DNA of 64,000 nucleotides, taken from contig NZ_WHUG01000019.1 in the NCBI RefSeq assembly GCF_009380215.1, positions 36,532-100,531 of the forward strand, read 5' to 3'. A program made the position numbers and the translations under genes. Source of the DNA: Rugamonas aquatica (GTDB lineage Bacteria > Pseudomonadota > Gammaproteobacteria > Burkholderiales > Burkholderiaceae_D). Shown here piece after piece: positions 9,265-18,469 of this stretch. Position 1 is the first letter of the stretch, and each line of letters begins with the position of its first letter. The notes below the pieces were generated by a model. It was not told the origin of the DNA and searched no databases. It saw only the letters and a program-made list of their open reading frames with translations.

Positions 9265-9335
9265 ATGGCAAAAACTGGCGGGAACGGGCCAGCGTTGCCA
9301 GGGCGCAATGCATTGCAGTAATTTACATTACGATC

Positions 9336-9372
9336 AAAGAGCTTTATGCAGTCGCATAAAGCTCTTTTTTTG
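9336..9372 (+). terminator. Strong Rho-independent terminator after gyrB
   Basis: A perfect 14-bp stem (9336-9349 with 9354-9367) with the four-base loop AGTC is followed by a T-run. It closes the dnaA-dnaN-gyrB block about 70 bases after the gyrB stop. The remaining bases up to 9516 show no gene. Confidence 0.93.
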
Positions 9373-9516
9373 GGATGTGCATCCCTGTTCACGCTCACAT
9401 TCAAATATTTCTAATATCAATTGCTTTTCACAAAATTAAGAGTATTGTTAGATTTCGCCCCCTATTACAAGCATTGCGGGTTTCGATCTGAACATACATC
9501 GCTCTACGGAGAAAAT

Positions 9517-9741
9517 GTGGAAAGATATAAAAATTTAAGCGGTGATTCTGGAGTTACTGCATTTGAGATTGGCCCTGATTCAATCACGGTTCGATTCAAC
9601 ACCGGTGCCACCTATCTTTATAATATTCAAAGTGCTGGCACTGGTAACATTGAAAAAATGCAAGCTCTTGCCAATCGTGGACAAGGATTGAATAGCTATA
9701 TAAGTCGCATTACACGAAAGATGTATGCAAAGAAATATTAG
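9517..9741 (+). CDS. Small KTSC-domain-like protein
   Basis: A frame of 106 codons is open from 9421, but the first third looks non-coding. The best start is the GTG at 9517, preceded by ACGGAG with proper spacing, giving 74 residues (MERYKNLSGDSGVTAFEIGP...). The pattern of a hydrophobic strand, FNTGATYLYNI, a helix MQALANRGQGLNSYISR, and a basic tail KMYAKKY resembles the short KTSC domain (a lysyl-tRNA-synthetase-associated or phage-island domain of unknown function). Its low GC content marks the start of the accessory island after gyrB. Function unknown. Confidence 0.6.
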   Translation: MERYKNLSGDSGVTAFEIGPDSITVRFNTGATYLYNIQSAGTGNIEKMQALANRGQGLNSYISRITRKMYAKKY

Positions 9742-9752
9742 CATATGAAAAT

Positions 9753-9778
9753 AAGGTAGCCATTGCGATGACCACCTT
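9753..9778. terminator. Imperfect hairpin between convergent genes
   Basis: AAGGTAGCCAT pairs with ATGACCACCTT (9 of 11 positions) across a four-base loop, in the 72-base spacer between the convergent KTSC-like gene and the defence operon. No clear T-run follows, so terminator function is tentative. Confidence 0.35.
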
Positions 9779-9813
9779 ACTTAACACCTAAAAAAAGATA
9801 AGATTATTAATTT

Positions 9814-10314
9814 CTACTTAGGATATATTTGACGTCCACCTGCCAGCGCCCTATCGGAGCGAGCAATATACCAAGCATTCATTCTTATATCCCAGCTGCG
9901 GACGTTGCAAAATAAATTCCAATCAAGTTGAATAATACGTTCCAATGTGAAATCTTCCCGCATCAAAACAATCAAAATATATTCGAAAAGTTGCTTGTCT
10001 TTATCTTCTCGGTCCGGATAAATTGTCCCTGACTTCTTTGCTCGCTGCATAGTCTTGATTGAGTATCGATCACCGTCCCTCGAAATGGCATCTATATTCT
10101 TCGTTCCAGGAGGAGCTGGTGCCAGAACGGGTAAATCACTGCGCCCCTTGAACTCGGCGATAGCCAGTTTCTCGCCAATTTCCCCTACATTAAAACGAAG
10201 GCCTCGGCTTCTTGCTTCCATGTCAACTGCCGTACGTAGCGCCAAGAGTCGAAGATCATCAAGAATTTTTAAATCCAATGGTATTTCAGTAGAGCTATTT
10301 ATGCTTTTCGTCAT
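9814..10314 (-). CDS. Putative restriction-endonuclease-like protein, last gene of the methyltransferase/Z1/GHKL operon
   Basis: This is a 166-residue protein. The segment GTKNIDAISRDGDRYSIKTM (about 90-109) resembles the core of small PD-(D/E)XK-fold proteins found in restriction islands: an Asp after a hydrophobic residue, then a strand ending in a lysine. The acidic residue expected two before that lysine is a serine here (Y-S-I-K), so catalysis is doubtful. The C-terminal half (KQLFEYILIVLMREDFTLERIIQLDW) is alpha/beta-like. It overlaps vsr by 20 bases, so it belongs to the operon. It might be a DNA-recognition or accessory subunit. Confidence 0.65.
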   Translation of the reverse strand: MTKSINSSTEIPLDLKILDDLRLLALRTAVDMEARSRGLRFNVGEIGEKLAIAEFKGRSDLPVLAPAPPGTKNIDAISRDGDRYSIKTMQRAKKSGTIYPDREDKDKQLFEYILIVLMREDFTLERIIQLDWNLFCNVRSWDIRMNAWYIARSDRALAGGRQIYPK

Positions 10315-10777
10315 TAGTTATTAATACTCCTGAAATATCGACTAGCCTAACTTCTTTAGACATCAAAAACTCAAAACACCGTTTCAGAACTTCACCATCA
10401 GGGAGCTTTCCAGGGCCTTTGAGGCTACACTCCCATACATTTACAATCCGCCATCCCTTTTCTAGAAGCGCATCCGTCGTCCTAACATCTCTGGCACGGT
10501 TAGATGCAATTTTTGCTTTCCAGAACTCTTGGCGAGTCTGGGGAAGTTTGAACATCGAACAGTTATGCCCATGCCAAAAGCAACCATGTACGAAGATCAC
10601 TGCGTGGAATCGAGAAAATACAAGATCAGGGCGGCCCGGCAGTTTTCCATCCTGTAACCGATAACGTAAACCAAGAGCATGCAAACCCCGTCGAATAAAT
10701 AGCTCCGGTTTGGTATCGCGGCTACGAATCCGACTCATGTTACGCCGGCGTTGTTCTACTGAAAGTACGTCAACCAT
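10295..10777 (-). CDS. vsr: Very short patch repair (Vsr) endonuclease
   Basis: Vsr nicks at T:G mismatches created when 5-methylcytosine deaminates, so it usually accompanies C5-methyltransferases. The 160-residue protein has all the family hallmarks: RRRNMSRIRSRDTKPE (about 10-25, with the catalytic-region Asp21), PGRPDLVF (Asp51, metal binding), FVHGCFWHGHNC (64-73) and NRARD near 93. It is the fifth gene of the operon that begins with the methyltransferase at 17570, which fits the repair role. The gene overlaps the downstream 166-residue gene. Confidence 0.95.
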   Translation of the reverse strand: MVDVLSVEQRRRNMSRIRSRDTKPELFIRRGLHALGLRYRLQDGKLPGRPDLVFSRFHAVIFVHGCFWHGHNCSMFKLPQTRQEFWKAKIASNRARDVRTTDALLEKGWRIVNVWECSLKGPGKLPDGEVLKRCFEFLMSKEVRLVDISGVLITNDEKHK

Positions 10778-10801
10778 GGTTTTATTTGGAAGCCATTAGC
10801 T

Positions 10802-11773
10802 TCACATCAATTTTACCAAGCCATCGATCTCGTCCCTATCAACCACGGAGCGAGATGAAACATCAATTGTGTACCTTATTGCCACAATTCCCCGCGGTGG
10901 GATATAGTCATCGGGAAGTCGAGGAAAGGAGCCTTCCACGTCGAAGAATAGAGCATCACGCAAATTGAATCGCCGTAGCGCACCGGACTGACGCAAACCA
11001 TCATGCCAGCCCATTTTCGCCAAACGCATCTCAAAAGCATCAACAGCTTTACCGTCCAAGCCAAGAGAAGCGGTTATTTCGTCGATAAGGTTTACCAGGG
11101 TCTTCTCTCCCCCTTCCGATCGCTCTAACTGGATCGATGCCAATAGCAATTTTTTTCCCGCGGGCGCTCGCAACTGATCTATCCGCGAAATCTCATGTCG
11201 ATCTTCGGACCTTGTGGTCGACTTTACTTCTATATGCACTGCCGCGCCAATGAAATCATGTCGTTCCGAGTCTGGACCACTCCACAGATAGCAAGCCCGT
11301 GGACCTATGCTAGGAATTAGGACATTTTGTAAAACCCAAAGCTCTCCAAATAAACCAATTTGCTCAGCAAGGCTAAGATCCGGTTTCAATGGCCTTAGTG
11401 CACCTCTGAATTCTTCAATGGTCTGAACTACTGCATCGATCGGCTTCCTCCCTTGCACGGCGACCCCAGCAAAAATCTGGTTTACCATTGGAGTGAATAT
11501 CATTTCGTAGTGCGCCTTAGCGTACACGTCAAGATAATTGCCATTGGCGTCGATTACCTGAACGACTACGGCCTCTAGCTCCGGTGGTAGCTTGACCGCA
11601 TCGTCACCGATAGCAATCATCAAATGAAGATGTCCATCTTCATCAACGCCGATTAGACACTGAGGAATCAAAGGATCTACCGGCTCAGCAAGCATGCCAA
11701 TCCCTTGAGACTGTTTTCTCAAACTTTGCCAACGTGAAGATGTGATAGTCAGACTACTCACGATTGACTCCAC
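10802..11773 (-). CDS. PD-(D/E)XK motif protein (DUF4420 type)
   Basis: This 323-residue protein belongs to the nuclease-like family usually found beside Z1-domain proteins. The signature is visible: GLFGELWVL (about 141-149, Glu144), then W-SGPDSERHDFIG with Asp173, then the strand HIEVKSTTR with Glu182 and Lys184, giving D-x8-ExK. The N-terminal 130 residues are alpha/beta and unassigned. The start used is a GTG overlapping the Z1 gene by 20 bases; a second GTG at 11761 is possible. It is the best candidate for the DNA-cleaving subunit of the system, by inference from the motif and context. Confidence 0.85.
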   Translation of the reverse strand: MESIVSSLTITSSRWQSLRKQSQGIGMLAEPVDPLIPQCLIGVDEDGHLHLMIAIGDDAVKLPPELEAVVVQVIDANGNYLDVYAKAHYEMIFTPMVNQIFAGVAVQGRKPIDAVVQTIEEFRGALRPLKPDLSLAEQIGLFGELWVLQNVLIPSIGPRACYLWSGPDSERHDFIGAAVHIEVKSTTRSEDRHEISRIDQLRAPAGKKLLLASIQLERSEGGEKTLVNLIDEITASLGLDGKAVDAFEMRLAKMGWHDGLRQSGALRRFNLRDALFFDVEGSFPRLPDDYIPPRGIVAIRYTIDVSSRSVVDRDEIDGLVKLM

Positions 11774-14066
11774 GATTTACGACAAAGGACTGTGACTCAT
11801 CTGATGTCTTAGGAAAGGATAACGCGATACCAATCACAGTACGCACTTGTGCCTGTAACGGTTGGGGATCCAGGGGGTAAATCATCAAAAGTCCATGAGA
11901 AGACGGACGGGTCTGACGCATCGCCCTCGCATTGTAATTTTGTCCAGTGCGATAAAAGTCAGGTCCACCATGAAGGTCAACGCCTTCATGTCGAGGGTCA
12001 ATCAATATGCCAATGGATTCCGCACCGGTTAGCGAGCGATGAACCAAACCGAAAGAGCGAGTACCGAGTAATACTTGACGGTCTCGACTAGGGTTTGCCA
12101 CGAAAATCGTCCAACTGGTGAGCTCTCCAACAGTCGTCCGCTCAGATATCCAATCTGCAATCAGGTCCCCACGAAATGCGAGTGTGTCGTCATGCACAAT
12201 AAAGGATCTTAGAAACTCCTCAATTCGCGCGGCAGGGACGTCATGTACCAAGCTGCCACCGTATGCCTCCTGGGTAGGTGTGTGGGCCGTCAGCAGCGCA
12301 GCCGTCAGACCTGTATTGTGCTCGAGAATATCCGGCCGTCGCAGCGGGAAAAGAATGGTCTGAGGGTTTTCACCGGACCAGGAGCGACTGCTGACTTCAA
12401 GCATCTTGCTCTTATTTTTACTGGTCAATAGCAGATCCGAGTGGGAGCGCATCTTGATTGCCATTTCATCGGGACGGCGCCCAGCCCGGTTCATCGCAGT
12501 TATGGAATCTCTCAGAGACTCTTCGACAAGTGCCAGCTCAACAAACCATTGGGCAATTCCTTCGGTCGTCCAGATACGGATCAAATCATCGTATCCAGCT
12601 CTGAAACCATACCAGCGTGCCATTTGTAGCAGAGAGTCCGCCATGGTCGTTGTGCGCAGGAAGTAAGCTACGGTCAGTCCTTCCAGAGTTAATCCACGAG
12701 ACAAGCGATTTCCGCCCACGGCGATCAATTGGCAACCCGGCTTCTCATCGTAGCCTAGCTCCTCGCCAGTAAGACTATTCAATACGACAACCTGAACGCG
12801 AGAGAGATTTATCATTGCCTCATCCAACACGATATCGCGCGCGGCCGGCAAATCGACCATGCCGAGATCGGTCAGCGCCGAACTCAGCATTTGACGTAAA
12901 CTGCCTGGAACGACACGTTCATGGTCACGCCATCCCTTTATGTGCTGCTGTATCGCCGAGCCAATACGGATCTGATCGACTTGCTTGTGCGAGACGTGAA
13001 CCAGCATCGTGTGAGGCATCTTTGTTTGGTTGCGAAGTAAGCGAATCGCGCCGATAACAACAAACATAAGCACAGCGTCACATAGAGATTGGGGTAGTCC
13101 CTCTTCGCTATCTACTACCAGCGGCGCACCTTTTTTCTTTCGCTTAGTCTTCAGACTTCGTACGTCATTTTCTGCAACGGCGCGCATAACATCTCGCCCC
13201 GCTGCAGCCACACCAAACAGCTCTTCAGTTCCTATATAGCCTTCTGGGCGAGGCAACTGAACTACAAAATCCTTGGGAAATAGGTCCGCGCCAACAGCCC
13301 GGTCAACCGCGTCTGGATCGATCAGAATATTTGCAAATGGTGTAGCCGTGTAGGCGATGTAGGTTGCCCTAGGAATCCTCTGCAGCGTATCCCTGATCAG
13401 TGAATTCGTAATCGACGGATCACGGCTGTCGACCTCAGGCTCATCGTCGACGCTCGGATCTTTGCGATTACCTTTAGTATTTATGGAAGCCTGATCAGCT
13501 TCGTCATCGATCAAAAGAACCGGAATATTTTCGAGCTGCCCTTCCAGATCAATAATCCACTGATTGATTCGACGGAGGATTGGTACGGTCTTCTTTGCGA
13601 CGACCAAGACTGTTCCAGCACCGTCGAAGCCATTGGCAATCGCCGGAGTCTGGAAGTCTTCGCTCTCGCTTGTTAAAGTCGTCCAATTAACCCCGACGCT
13701 CACAAGTTCTCTGTTCAATCGCTTTTGCGTCTGGTTTCTCAACGAATCATGGATGCCTGACAGGACAACAATAAGTCGATAGCCAACATCAGCAGCGCGG
13801 GCTGCTACAGCAGTAAAGTTGGCCGTCTTTCCACTTTGCACGTATCCGACGACTAAGCCTCGACACTGAAATTCGAGGCGTTGAATTGGCTTTGTTTTAC
13901 AAATTATTCGTAAGGACTCTTCGGCTACAGAGTCCACCTGATGAGGTTTCCATTTCGACTGCGCGCGCAAAAATTCCTCATGCCGCTGCCAATTGATCCA
14001 CTGTGAGCCATCGGTCCAATTTGGAATTTTAGGCTTTATACTGAACCTTGGAATCTGCTCAGTCAT
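11754..14066 (-). CDS. Z1-domain ATPase/helicase-like protein
   Basis: This 770-residue protein is a Z1-family, SF2-like ATPase of restriction systems. Walker A is GYVQSGKT (74-81) and the Walker B/DEAD-like motif is LLIDDEADQASIN (near 185). YTATPFANIL lies near 240, and the GGNRLSRGLTLEGLTV motif is the family's equivalent of helicase motif VI. The start ATG overlaps the end of the GHKL ATPase gene by 8 bases. The protein probably uses ATP to remodel or translocate on DNA and to deliver the neighbouring PD-(D/E)XK protein to unmodified sites; that role is inferred from neighbourhood studies of MORC-type systems. Confidence 0.92.
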   Translation of the reverse strand: MTEQIPRFSIKPKIPNWTDGSQWINWQRHEEFLRAQSKWKPHQVDSVAEESLRIICKTKPIQRLEFQCRGLVVGYVQSGKTANFTAVAARAADVGYRLIVVLSGIHDSLRNQTQKRLNRELVSVGVNWTTLTSESEDFQTPAIANGFDGAGTVLVVAKKTVPILRRINQWIIDLEGQLENIPVLLIDDEADQASINTKGNRKDPSVDDEPEVDSRDPSITNSLIRDTLQRIPRATYIAYTATPFANILIDPDAVDRAVGADLFPKDFVVQLPRPEGYIGTEELFGVAAAGRDVMRAVAENDVRSLKTKRKKKGAPLVVDSEEGLPQSLCDAVLMFVVIGAIRLLRNQTKMPHTMLVHVSHKQVDQIRIGSAIQQHIKGWRDHERVVPGSLRQMLSSALTDLGMVDLPAARDIVLDEAMINLSRVQVVVLNSLTGEELGYDEKPGCQLIAVGGNRLSRGLTLEGLTVAYFLRTTTMADSLLQMARWYGFRAGYDDLIRIWTTEGIAQWFVELALVEESLRDSITAMNRAGRRPDEMAIKMRSHSDLLLTSKNKSKMLEVSSRSWSGENPQTILFPLRRPDILEHNTGLTAALLTAHTPTQEAYGGSLVHDVPAARIEEFLRSFIVHDDTLAFRGDLIADWISERTTVGELTSWTIFVANPSRDRQVLLGTRSFGLVHRSLTGAESIGILIDPRHEGVDLHGGPDFYRTGQNYNARAMRQTRPSSHGLLMIYPLDPQPLQAQVRTVIGIALSFPKTSDESQSFVVNRGVNRE

Positions 14067-16026
14067 GAGTCAGCATCTTCAAGATGTCTGCTTGCTCCAG
14101 CGCCAGCAGAAACTGGGACAATGCAATCTTAGCTTTCGGGTCCCCATCGACCGCAAGCACAAGATTAACGAGTGCAGGCATCTGTGGCGTAACTTCAATA
14201 TGCTCGCCAGTGAAATTCTTTTTTCGTACCCATGGTGCAGCACCTGAGTCCACAAGTCTGATTGCTCCACCTACGACCTTCACTGACTTCGGTTTACCAC
14301 TAGAAGTCGGTGCCCCTATTGGCTCACCCGTAACCGGTGAGCTAGAACTGCTACCATTAGTGCTCGACGCTGAGCCTGAAGACTCGCCCTTCCCAGTTTT
14401 TCTATAACGGCTGCGAGCTTCGGTACGGGGCTCTTTCAAGATATCCTTCATATTGCTGCTCATGTTCACCGGCAGCTTGATCTCCTGCTTGGAAATGTTA
14501 ACTTTCAACGGATCATCAGCTTGGCGGTCAAAATCCACTGCAACGCGAAGCAATTTGGTCTTTTCATCAACCGCAAACATTTGCTCCCAACCGCCCCATT
14601 TTATGAGGCGATTCAGGCGATAGAAATAAAGACCTTGTGTTTCATTCCAACGACCACTCAGCGAAATACGCTCACGAGCTCTACGTACCGCTTCAGGTCC
14701 TTGAGCGCAGTGGTATTTTTCTAATTCATCTTCATTCGGAGTGATGAAAGCGCGTACAGCAACGATCGCCTTTTTTTCGGGATCCGACTCGTTGAGCATT
14801 AACGTTCGAGGATCATACGGCTTAGTCAGCGGGTGCCCCATCGGATTATTGCCCTCCAACGGTTCGCCGTTAATGTAAATATCTACCTTGCTTCGCCCCG
14901 GTACTGCGCCCTCCAAGTAGCGATGGAACACTAGTTCCAAATGCTCTCTGACGGACGTCACTTCGACCGTATAAGGATCAACATTCTTTACCGTGGCCAT
15001 TTCCGCTGGGGGCCGCATCCTCGTCAATAAAACTACGGTCCCAGTAGTAGCGATTTCAGACTCCGCTTCATATTTTTCTTCGACCGGCTCCTCCAGGACA
15101 TCCCACGCTCCTGTCTTCGCAAGGTGATCTTTGTCCCAGGTCATAGTGGATTTTATTCCATTCTGCGCTTTAGTAACCACCGTCAAACAATCCGACTGAG
15201 ACCATGATGCACCTTTTAATCCGTAGCCAAATTTGCCAAGATCACCGCCGTCATAAAGACGACGATTACCAACACGCATCGCTTTTCGTAAATCGTCGTA
15301 AGTCATGCCACGACCGTCATCGCGGATGGACATCCAACGACCGCCATCGTTTGGATTGGGGAATGTGATTTCTATTTTTGACGCCCCGGCAGAGATGCTG
15401 TTATCCACTAAATCAGCAACGGCGCTTGGAAGCCGATGTCCTGCACTGGCTAAAATCTCAAACAAGCCGACTGGATCGGGGGCCATGCTGTCCTGCTCAA
15501 TGGAATTAGGCATCGAAAGCTCCGTCTTCTGAAAAAGAGTATGGAAGTGTTCACCAAGAACATGTGTCGAGTATGCACCATCGTTTCCGAATAATGCGAT
15601 CATTCCAGATCGATCCAGCCGTGCGCTCTCACCATGGTTAACAATGGCCTCATGCGCTGGATGGGTTTTCGGAATCACTACCCACGTCGCGGTTGCAGGA
15701 GATGTTGAAGCATCCACAACCATGGCAAATAGCACACCGGGTTCTACGAACTTAAAAAAGGAACTCTTCGGGCAGTTTCCTTCAAATCGCCAATTTTTCC
15801 CTTGCCTTTTGAGCCATTGCGCCTTTTCAACGATCGTCGTTTCATCATCAAGACAACGGCACTGAATAAGAATTTTGTCAGAGTCTTTAGCAGATGGAAA
15901 AACCCGATCCACAACATCTCCATCAAAGTTAATCGCTCGTTGTTTGGAACCCTCACGGCCGTCCCGATAGGCATGAAACATGCCAAGCTCGCTATGTGTC
16001 AAGAGTCGCAAAATTGTGAATCTCAC
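14059..16026 (-). CDS. GHKL (paraMORC/MutL-like) ATPase of a restriction-modification system
   Basis: This 655-residue protein carries a GHKL ATPase module after an N-terminal domain of about 170 residues. The module shows an N box DLVDNSISAGASKIEI (205-220), G1 box DDGRGMT (236-242) and G2 box GKFGYGLKGAS (264-274). The N-terminal domain has no family I recognise and could bind DNA. Residues about 545-585 form a Ser/Gly/Thr-rich linker before a small C-terminal domain. The start is a GTG in a GTGA overlap with the methyltransferase stop. GHKL proteins of this sort occur with Z1 ATPases in unusual restriction systems (Iyer, Abhiman and Aravind, 2008). Confidence 0.88.
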   Translation of the reverse strand: MRFTILRLLTHSELGMFHAYRDGREGSKQRAINFDGDVVDRVFPSAKDSDKILIQCRCLDDETTIVEKAQWLKRQGKNWRFEGNCPKSSFFKFVEPGVLFAMVVDASTSPATATWVVIPKTHPAHEAIVNHGESARLDRSGMIALFGNDGAYSTHVLGEHFHTLFQKTELSMPNSIEQDSMAPDPVGLFEILASAGHRLPSAVADLVDNSISAGASKIEITFPNPNDGGRWMSIRDDGRGMTYDDLRKAMRVGNRRLYDGGDLGKFGYGLKGASWSQSDCLTVVTKAQNGIKSTMTWDKDHLAKTGAWDVLEEPVEEKYEAESEIATTGTVVLLTRMRPPAEMATVKNVDPYTVEVTSVREHLELVFHRYLEGAVPGRSKVDIYINGEPLEGNNPMGHPLTKPYDPRTLMLNESDPEKKAIVAVRAFITPNEDELEKYHCAQGPEAVRRARERISLSGRWNETQGLYFYRLNRLIKWGGWEQMFAVDEKTKLLRVAVDFDRQADDPLKVNISKQEIKLPVNMSSNMKDILKEPRTEARSRYRKTGKGESSGSASSTNGSSSSSPVTGEPIGAPTSSGKPKSVKVVGGAIRLVDSGAAPWVRKKNFTGEHIEVTPQMPALVNLVLAVDGDPKAKIALSQFLLALEQADILKMLTHD

Positions 16027-17570
16027 GCTATCCCCTCTGTTCGTCCAATCACGGCTCCATCCAGTCCCAAAAGCTGAACGCGCATATCGTTGATCGGCGG
16101 CGCACCTAAATTACTTCTGACCGACATTGCAATAGCGTAGGCAAAGAGCGCCGGCACCGCATTCCCAATTTGCTTCAATGCGGGATTCATAGAACCCTTG
16201 AAGATAAAGCCGTCCGGGAAGGACTGTAATCGTGCAGCCTCCCTGACCGAAATAGTACGCGCCTGATCAGAATCGTAGTGAATGTGTGAATATGAATCTT
16301 TGCCCAAATGTGCAAGCAGTGTGCGCACGGGTTTTTGGGAATCTAACTTCCACCACTTGTTCGAGAATTTTGACGGATCATAGGGGATACGCCACAACTT
16401 AATAAAGTCACGAACCTCAGCTGTTCTTGCATCAGTCGACAGCCCCCGACGCTTTCGTGATTTGAGCCAGCCAGCAATTTTTTCCTCAACATACTGATGA
16501 ATTTGCGGGTACTCCCATCCCTCAGAAATCTCTGCAAATATCTTGAAATCGCGAGGCAAGTAACGAATCACATGCCCTGTTGTCGATTCCTTGGTCACAA
16601 AACCATGCCACTCACGCATAATCCGCGAATAAGGAGTTGATGGATCTTTGTTCGTGTAACGCACCACCTCCATCGGGTTTTTCGCGCCGCGACGCAACTC
16701 ACCCCGATTGAACATCTCCAGTGCATAGATAGGAGGTAGATCAGCCAGTGCCTCACGTGCAGTGGTAGCGGGCGGCAGCGAAATTTCAGGATCAGCGACG
16801 AACCGATGATGCTCAGACCCCTGCTCTTTGATCACCTGCCTGGCTGTATTCTTTGTACCTTGATAGCCTTGAGGCAGATTGACATGATGGGTCGGTTTAG
16901 GGAACGACGGCCGAATACCAGTGTCCCGATGGAAGCCAATTAGAATCATGCGTTCACGCGTTTGAGGCACTCCGTACCAGGACGCGTTAAGCAGTGTGTA
17001 CGCAACCTCATAGCCTTCCGCGGATAAACTTTTGGCTACGAGCTCCGCAACATTCTGCCCTCCATGATTCAATATGTCTGGAACATTTTCCATGAGCAAC
17101 GCTACTGGCTTGGTCATCCGAATGTAATGCACATAGCGTTGCCAAAGGTCAACTCGACCATCGACGAGAAATGCGAAGTTGGCCGTGTCTTCCGATCTAC
17201 GATGTGCCTGCTCCCTAAGTTTTGCGCGCCCAACGCGGGCGAACGCTTGGCATGGCGGCCCACCAACCAGGACATCAACCTGATCATCGACTGGGCCGTT
17301 AAGACCTAGTTCGGCAAAAATTGTCGAAGGATCCTCTGCAGTAACATCACGGGCCACATGATGCGAAGGTTGATCACCGCCCAACGAATGGGTTCCGAAA
17401 TTGGCGCCATGCGACTGCGCAGCGTGTGGATCAATTTCTACTGATGCTACAGGCCGAAAACCGGCAGTTAGAAACCCGAGAGAGATTCCACCGCAACCGG
17501 CAAACAAATCCATATAACGGGGAGCATTACCAGCTTGAATGCGGCGGAGTTTGTCAGCGATAAGGGTCAT
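16023..17570 (-). CDS. DNA (cytosine-5-)-methyltransferase
   Basis: This 515-residue C5-cytosine methyltransferase starts MTLIADKLRRIQAGN; longer starts up to 17654 add a tail outside the family. All catalytic motifs are present: I DLFAGCGGIS (21-30), IV GGPPCQAFARV with Cys107 as nucleophile, VI ENVP (161-164), VIII QTRERM (203-208), and X QIGNAVPALFAYAIA near the C-terminus. The target-recognition domain (about 260-430) is long. It is the first gene of a six-gene overlapping operon and would mark self DNA. The recognition sequence cannot be read from the protein. Confidence 0.96.
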   Translation of the reverse strand: MTLIADKLRRIQAGNAPRYMDLFAGCGGISLGFLTAGFRPVASVEIDPHAAQSHGANFGTHSLGGDQPSHHVARDVTAEDPSTIFAELGLNGPVDDQVDVLVGGPPCQAFARVGRAKLREQAHRRSEDTANFAFLVDGRVDLWQRYVHYIRMTKPVALLMENVPDILNHGGQNVAELVAKSLSAEGYEVAYTLLNASWYGVPQTRERMILIGFHRDTGIRPSFPKPTHHVNLPQGYQGTKNTARQVIKEQGSEHHRFVADPEISLPPATTAREALADLPPIYALEMFNRGELRRGAKNPMEVVRYTNKDPSTPYSRIMREWHGFVTKESTTGHVIRYLPRDFKIFAEISEGWEYPQIHQYVEEKIAGWLKSRKRRGLSTDARTAEVRDFIKLWRIPYDPSKFSNKWWKLDSQKPVRTLLAHLGKDSYSHIHYDSDQARTISVREAARLQSFPDGFIFKGSMNPALKQIGNAVPALFAYAIAMSVRSNLGAPPINDMRVQLLGLDGAVIGRTEGIA

Positions 17571-18192
17571 GTTACAAATTACGATAGTCGATTTAAAGAA
17601 AAAACGGGCTCTGCATGCCAGTGAGACACCTAACTCCGGTCTCTGCACAAGCAAGATATTCAGGACGTCATCCTACAGTACCCAACTGGCCCTGGGGCAA
17701 TTAACCATTCGATATATCTGCAAACACTGGCATTCCGCAGCGCGTCCTCGGCCGTATTAGTTGCCATTTCAAACGAAGCACTGATTGGTGAGCAGCAACC
17801 ACAGGAAAAGAGGTCACTCACGAACATGAGCGGAGACCAAGCGACACCAACGCAAACGGAGAGAGCCAGTTCGCGTGAGCCGGAGGCAAGTCATGACACA
17901 GCATAAGGCAGTCGTGCGAACTCTCGCTCGACCAGTTCGAGGGAATGCGCCACGCTGCCTGACAGATGGTGCTGAAAGTGTATTCGTCCACGGATACCCT
18001 GTGCGGTGCATATCCGGGCACGGTATGCTATCAGGAGATTCCGATGGCAACTTGAGCCAGGACATGTGCACCCGCTTCTGCTGATTGTACACAAGGTAAA
18101 AATGCTGCCGAGCCCTACAGCGATCTCGACGTAATGTGCCCTGCCCACTTCGGTTTTGACTAGCAGGATCATCGCTTGATGGGGAACAAATT
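17571..18192. other. 622-bp intergenic region without a supported gene
   Basis: This spacer lies between the defence operon and the PAAR gene. Short frames occur on both strands (up to about 150 codons on the minus strand), but none has a good start site or recognisable family. The part next to 17570 must hold the promoter of the methyltransferase operon. The rest may be degraded sequence left from island insertion. Confidence 0.5.
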
Positions 18193-18459
18193 CTATTCTG
18201 AGGAGAAAGTGCCGATCGTAGAAATTAACGTTGCACCGCAACTGGTTTTGTCGCCATCGTATGCCACCGCTTTGCCGTTGACCGTGTGCTTGGCGTTGCC
18301 GCTCACGATCGTGCAATTTGGATGTCCATAGATTGGACACGCGCATTTATCACCTACCAGCGCTACAGGCTTGCCGCTCACTGTGAAATGGGGGGCACCG
18401 CTTTCTATGACCTGTCCACCGTGCGAGGTAGGATCACCTAACCGAATGACATTGGGCAT
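18193..18459 (-). CDS. PAAR-domain protein (type VI secretion spike tip)
   Basis: This 88-residue protein is a single PAAR domain: MPNVIRLGDPTSHGG, then VALVGDKCACPIYGHPNCTIVSG, then the repeated GKAVAYDGDKTSCGATLIST. PAAR proteins form a Zn-stabilised cone that sharpens the VgrG trimer. The start has an AGGAG site 5 bases upstream; in-frame codons further upstream are not conserved. It lies 10 bases after the Tli4-like gene, last in the tssF-tssG-vgrG-effector-immunity transcription unit. Confidence 0.94.
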   Translation of the reverse strand: MPNVIRLGDPTSHGGQVIESGAPHFTVSGKPVALVGDKCACPIYGHPNCTIVSGNAKHTVNGKAVAYDGDKTSCGATLISTIGTFSSE

Positions 18460-18469
18460 TTGACGCTCC

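Noticed and set aside
10295..17570. An ordinary type II restriction-modification system (methyltransferase plus endonuclease)
   Set aside because: No standard type II endonuclease is present. The Z1 and GHKL ATPases with the PD-(D/E)XK gene point to a multi-subunit ATP-dependent system.
17814..18346. Short frames (about 70-150 codons) in the spacer before the PAAR gene
   Set aside because: No ribosome site, no family match, and they overlap each other on both strands.
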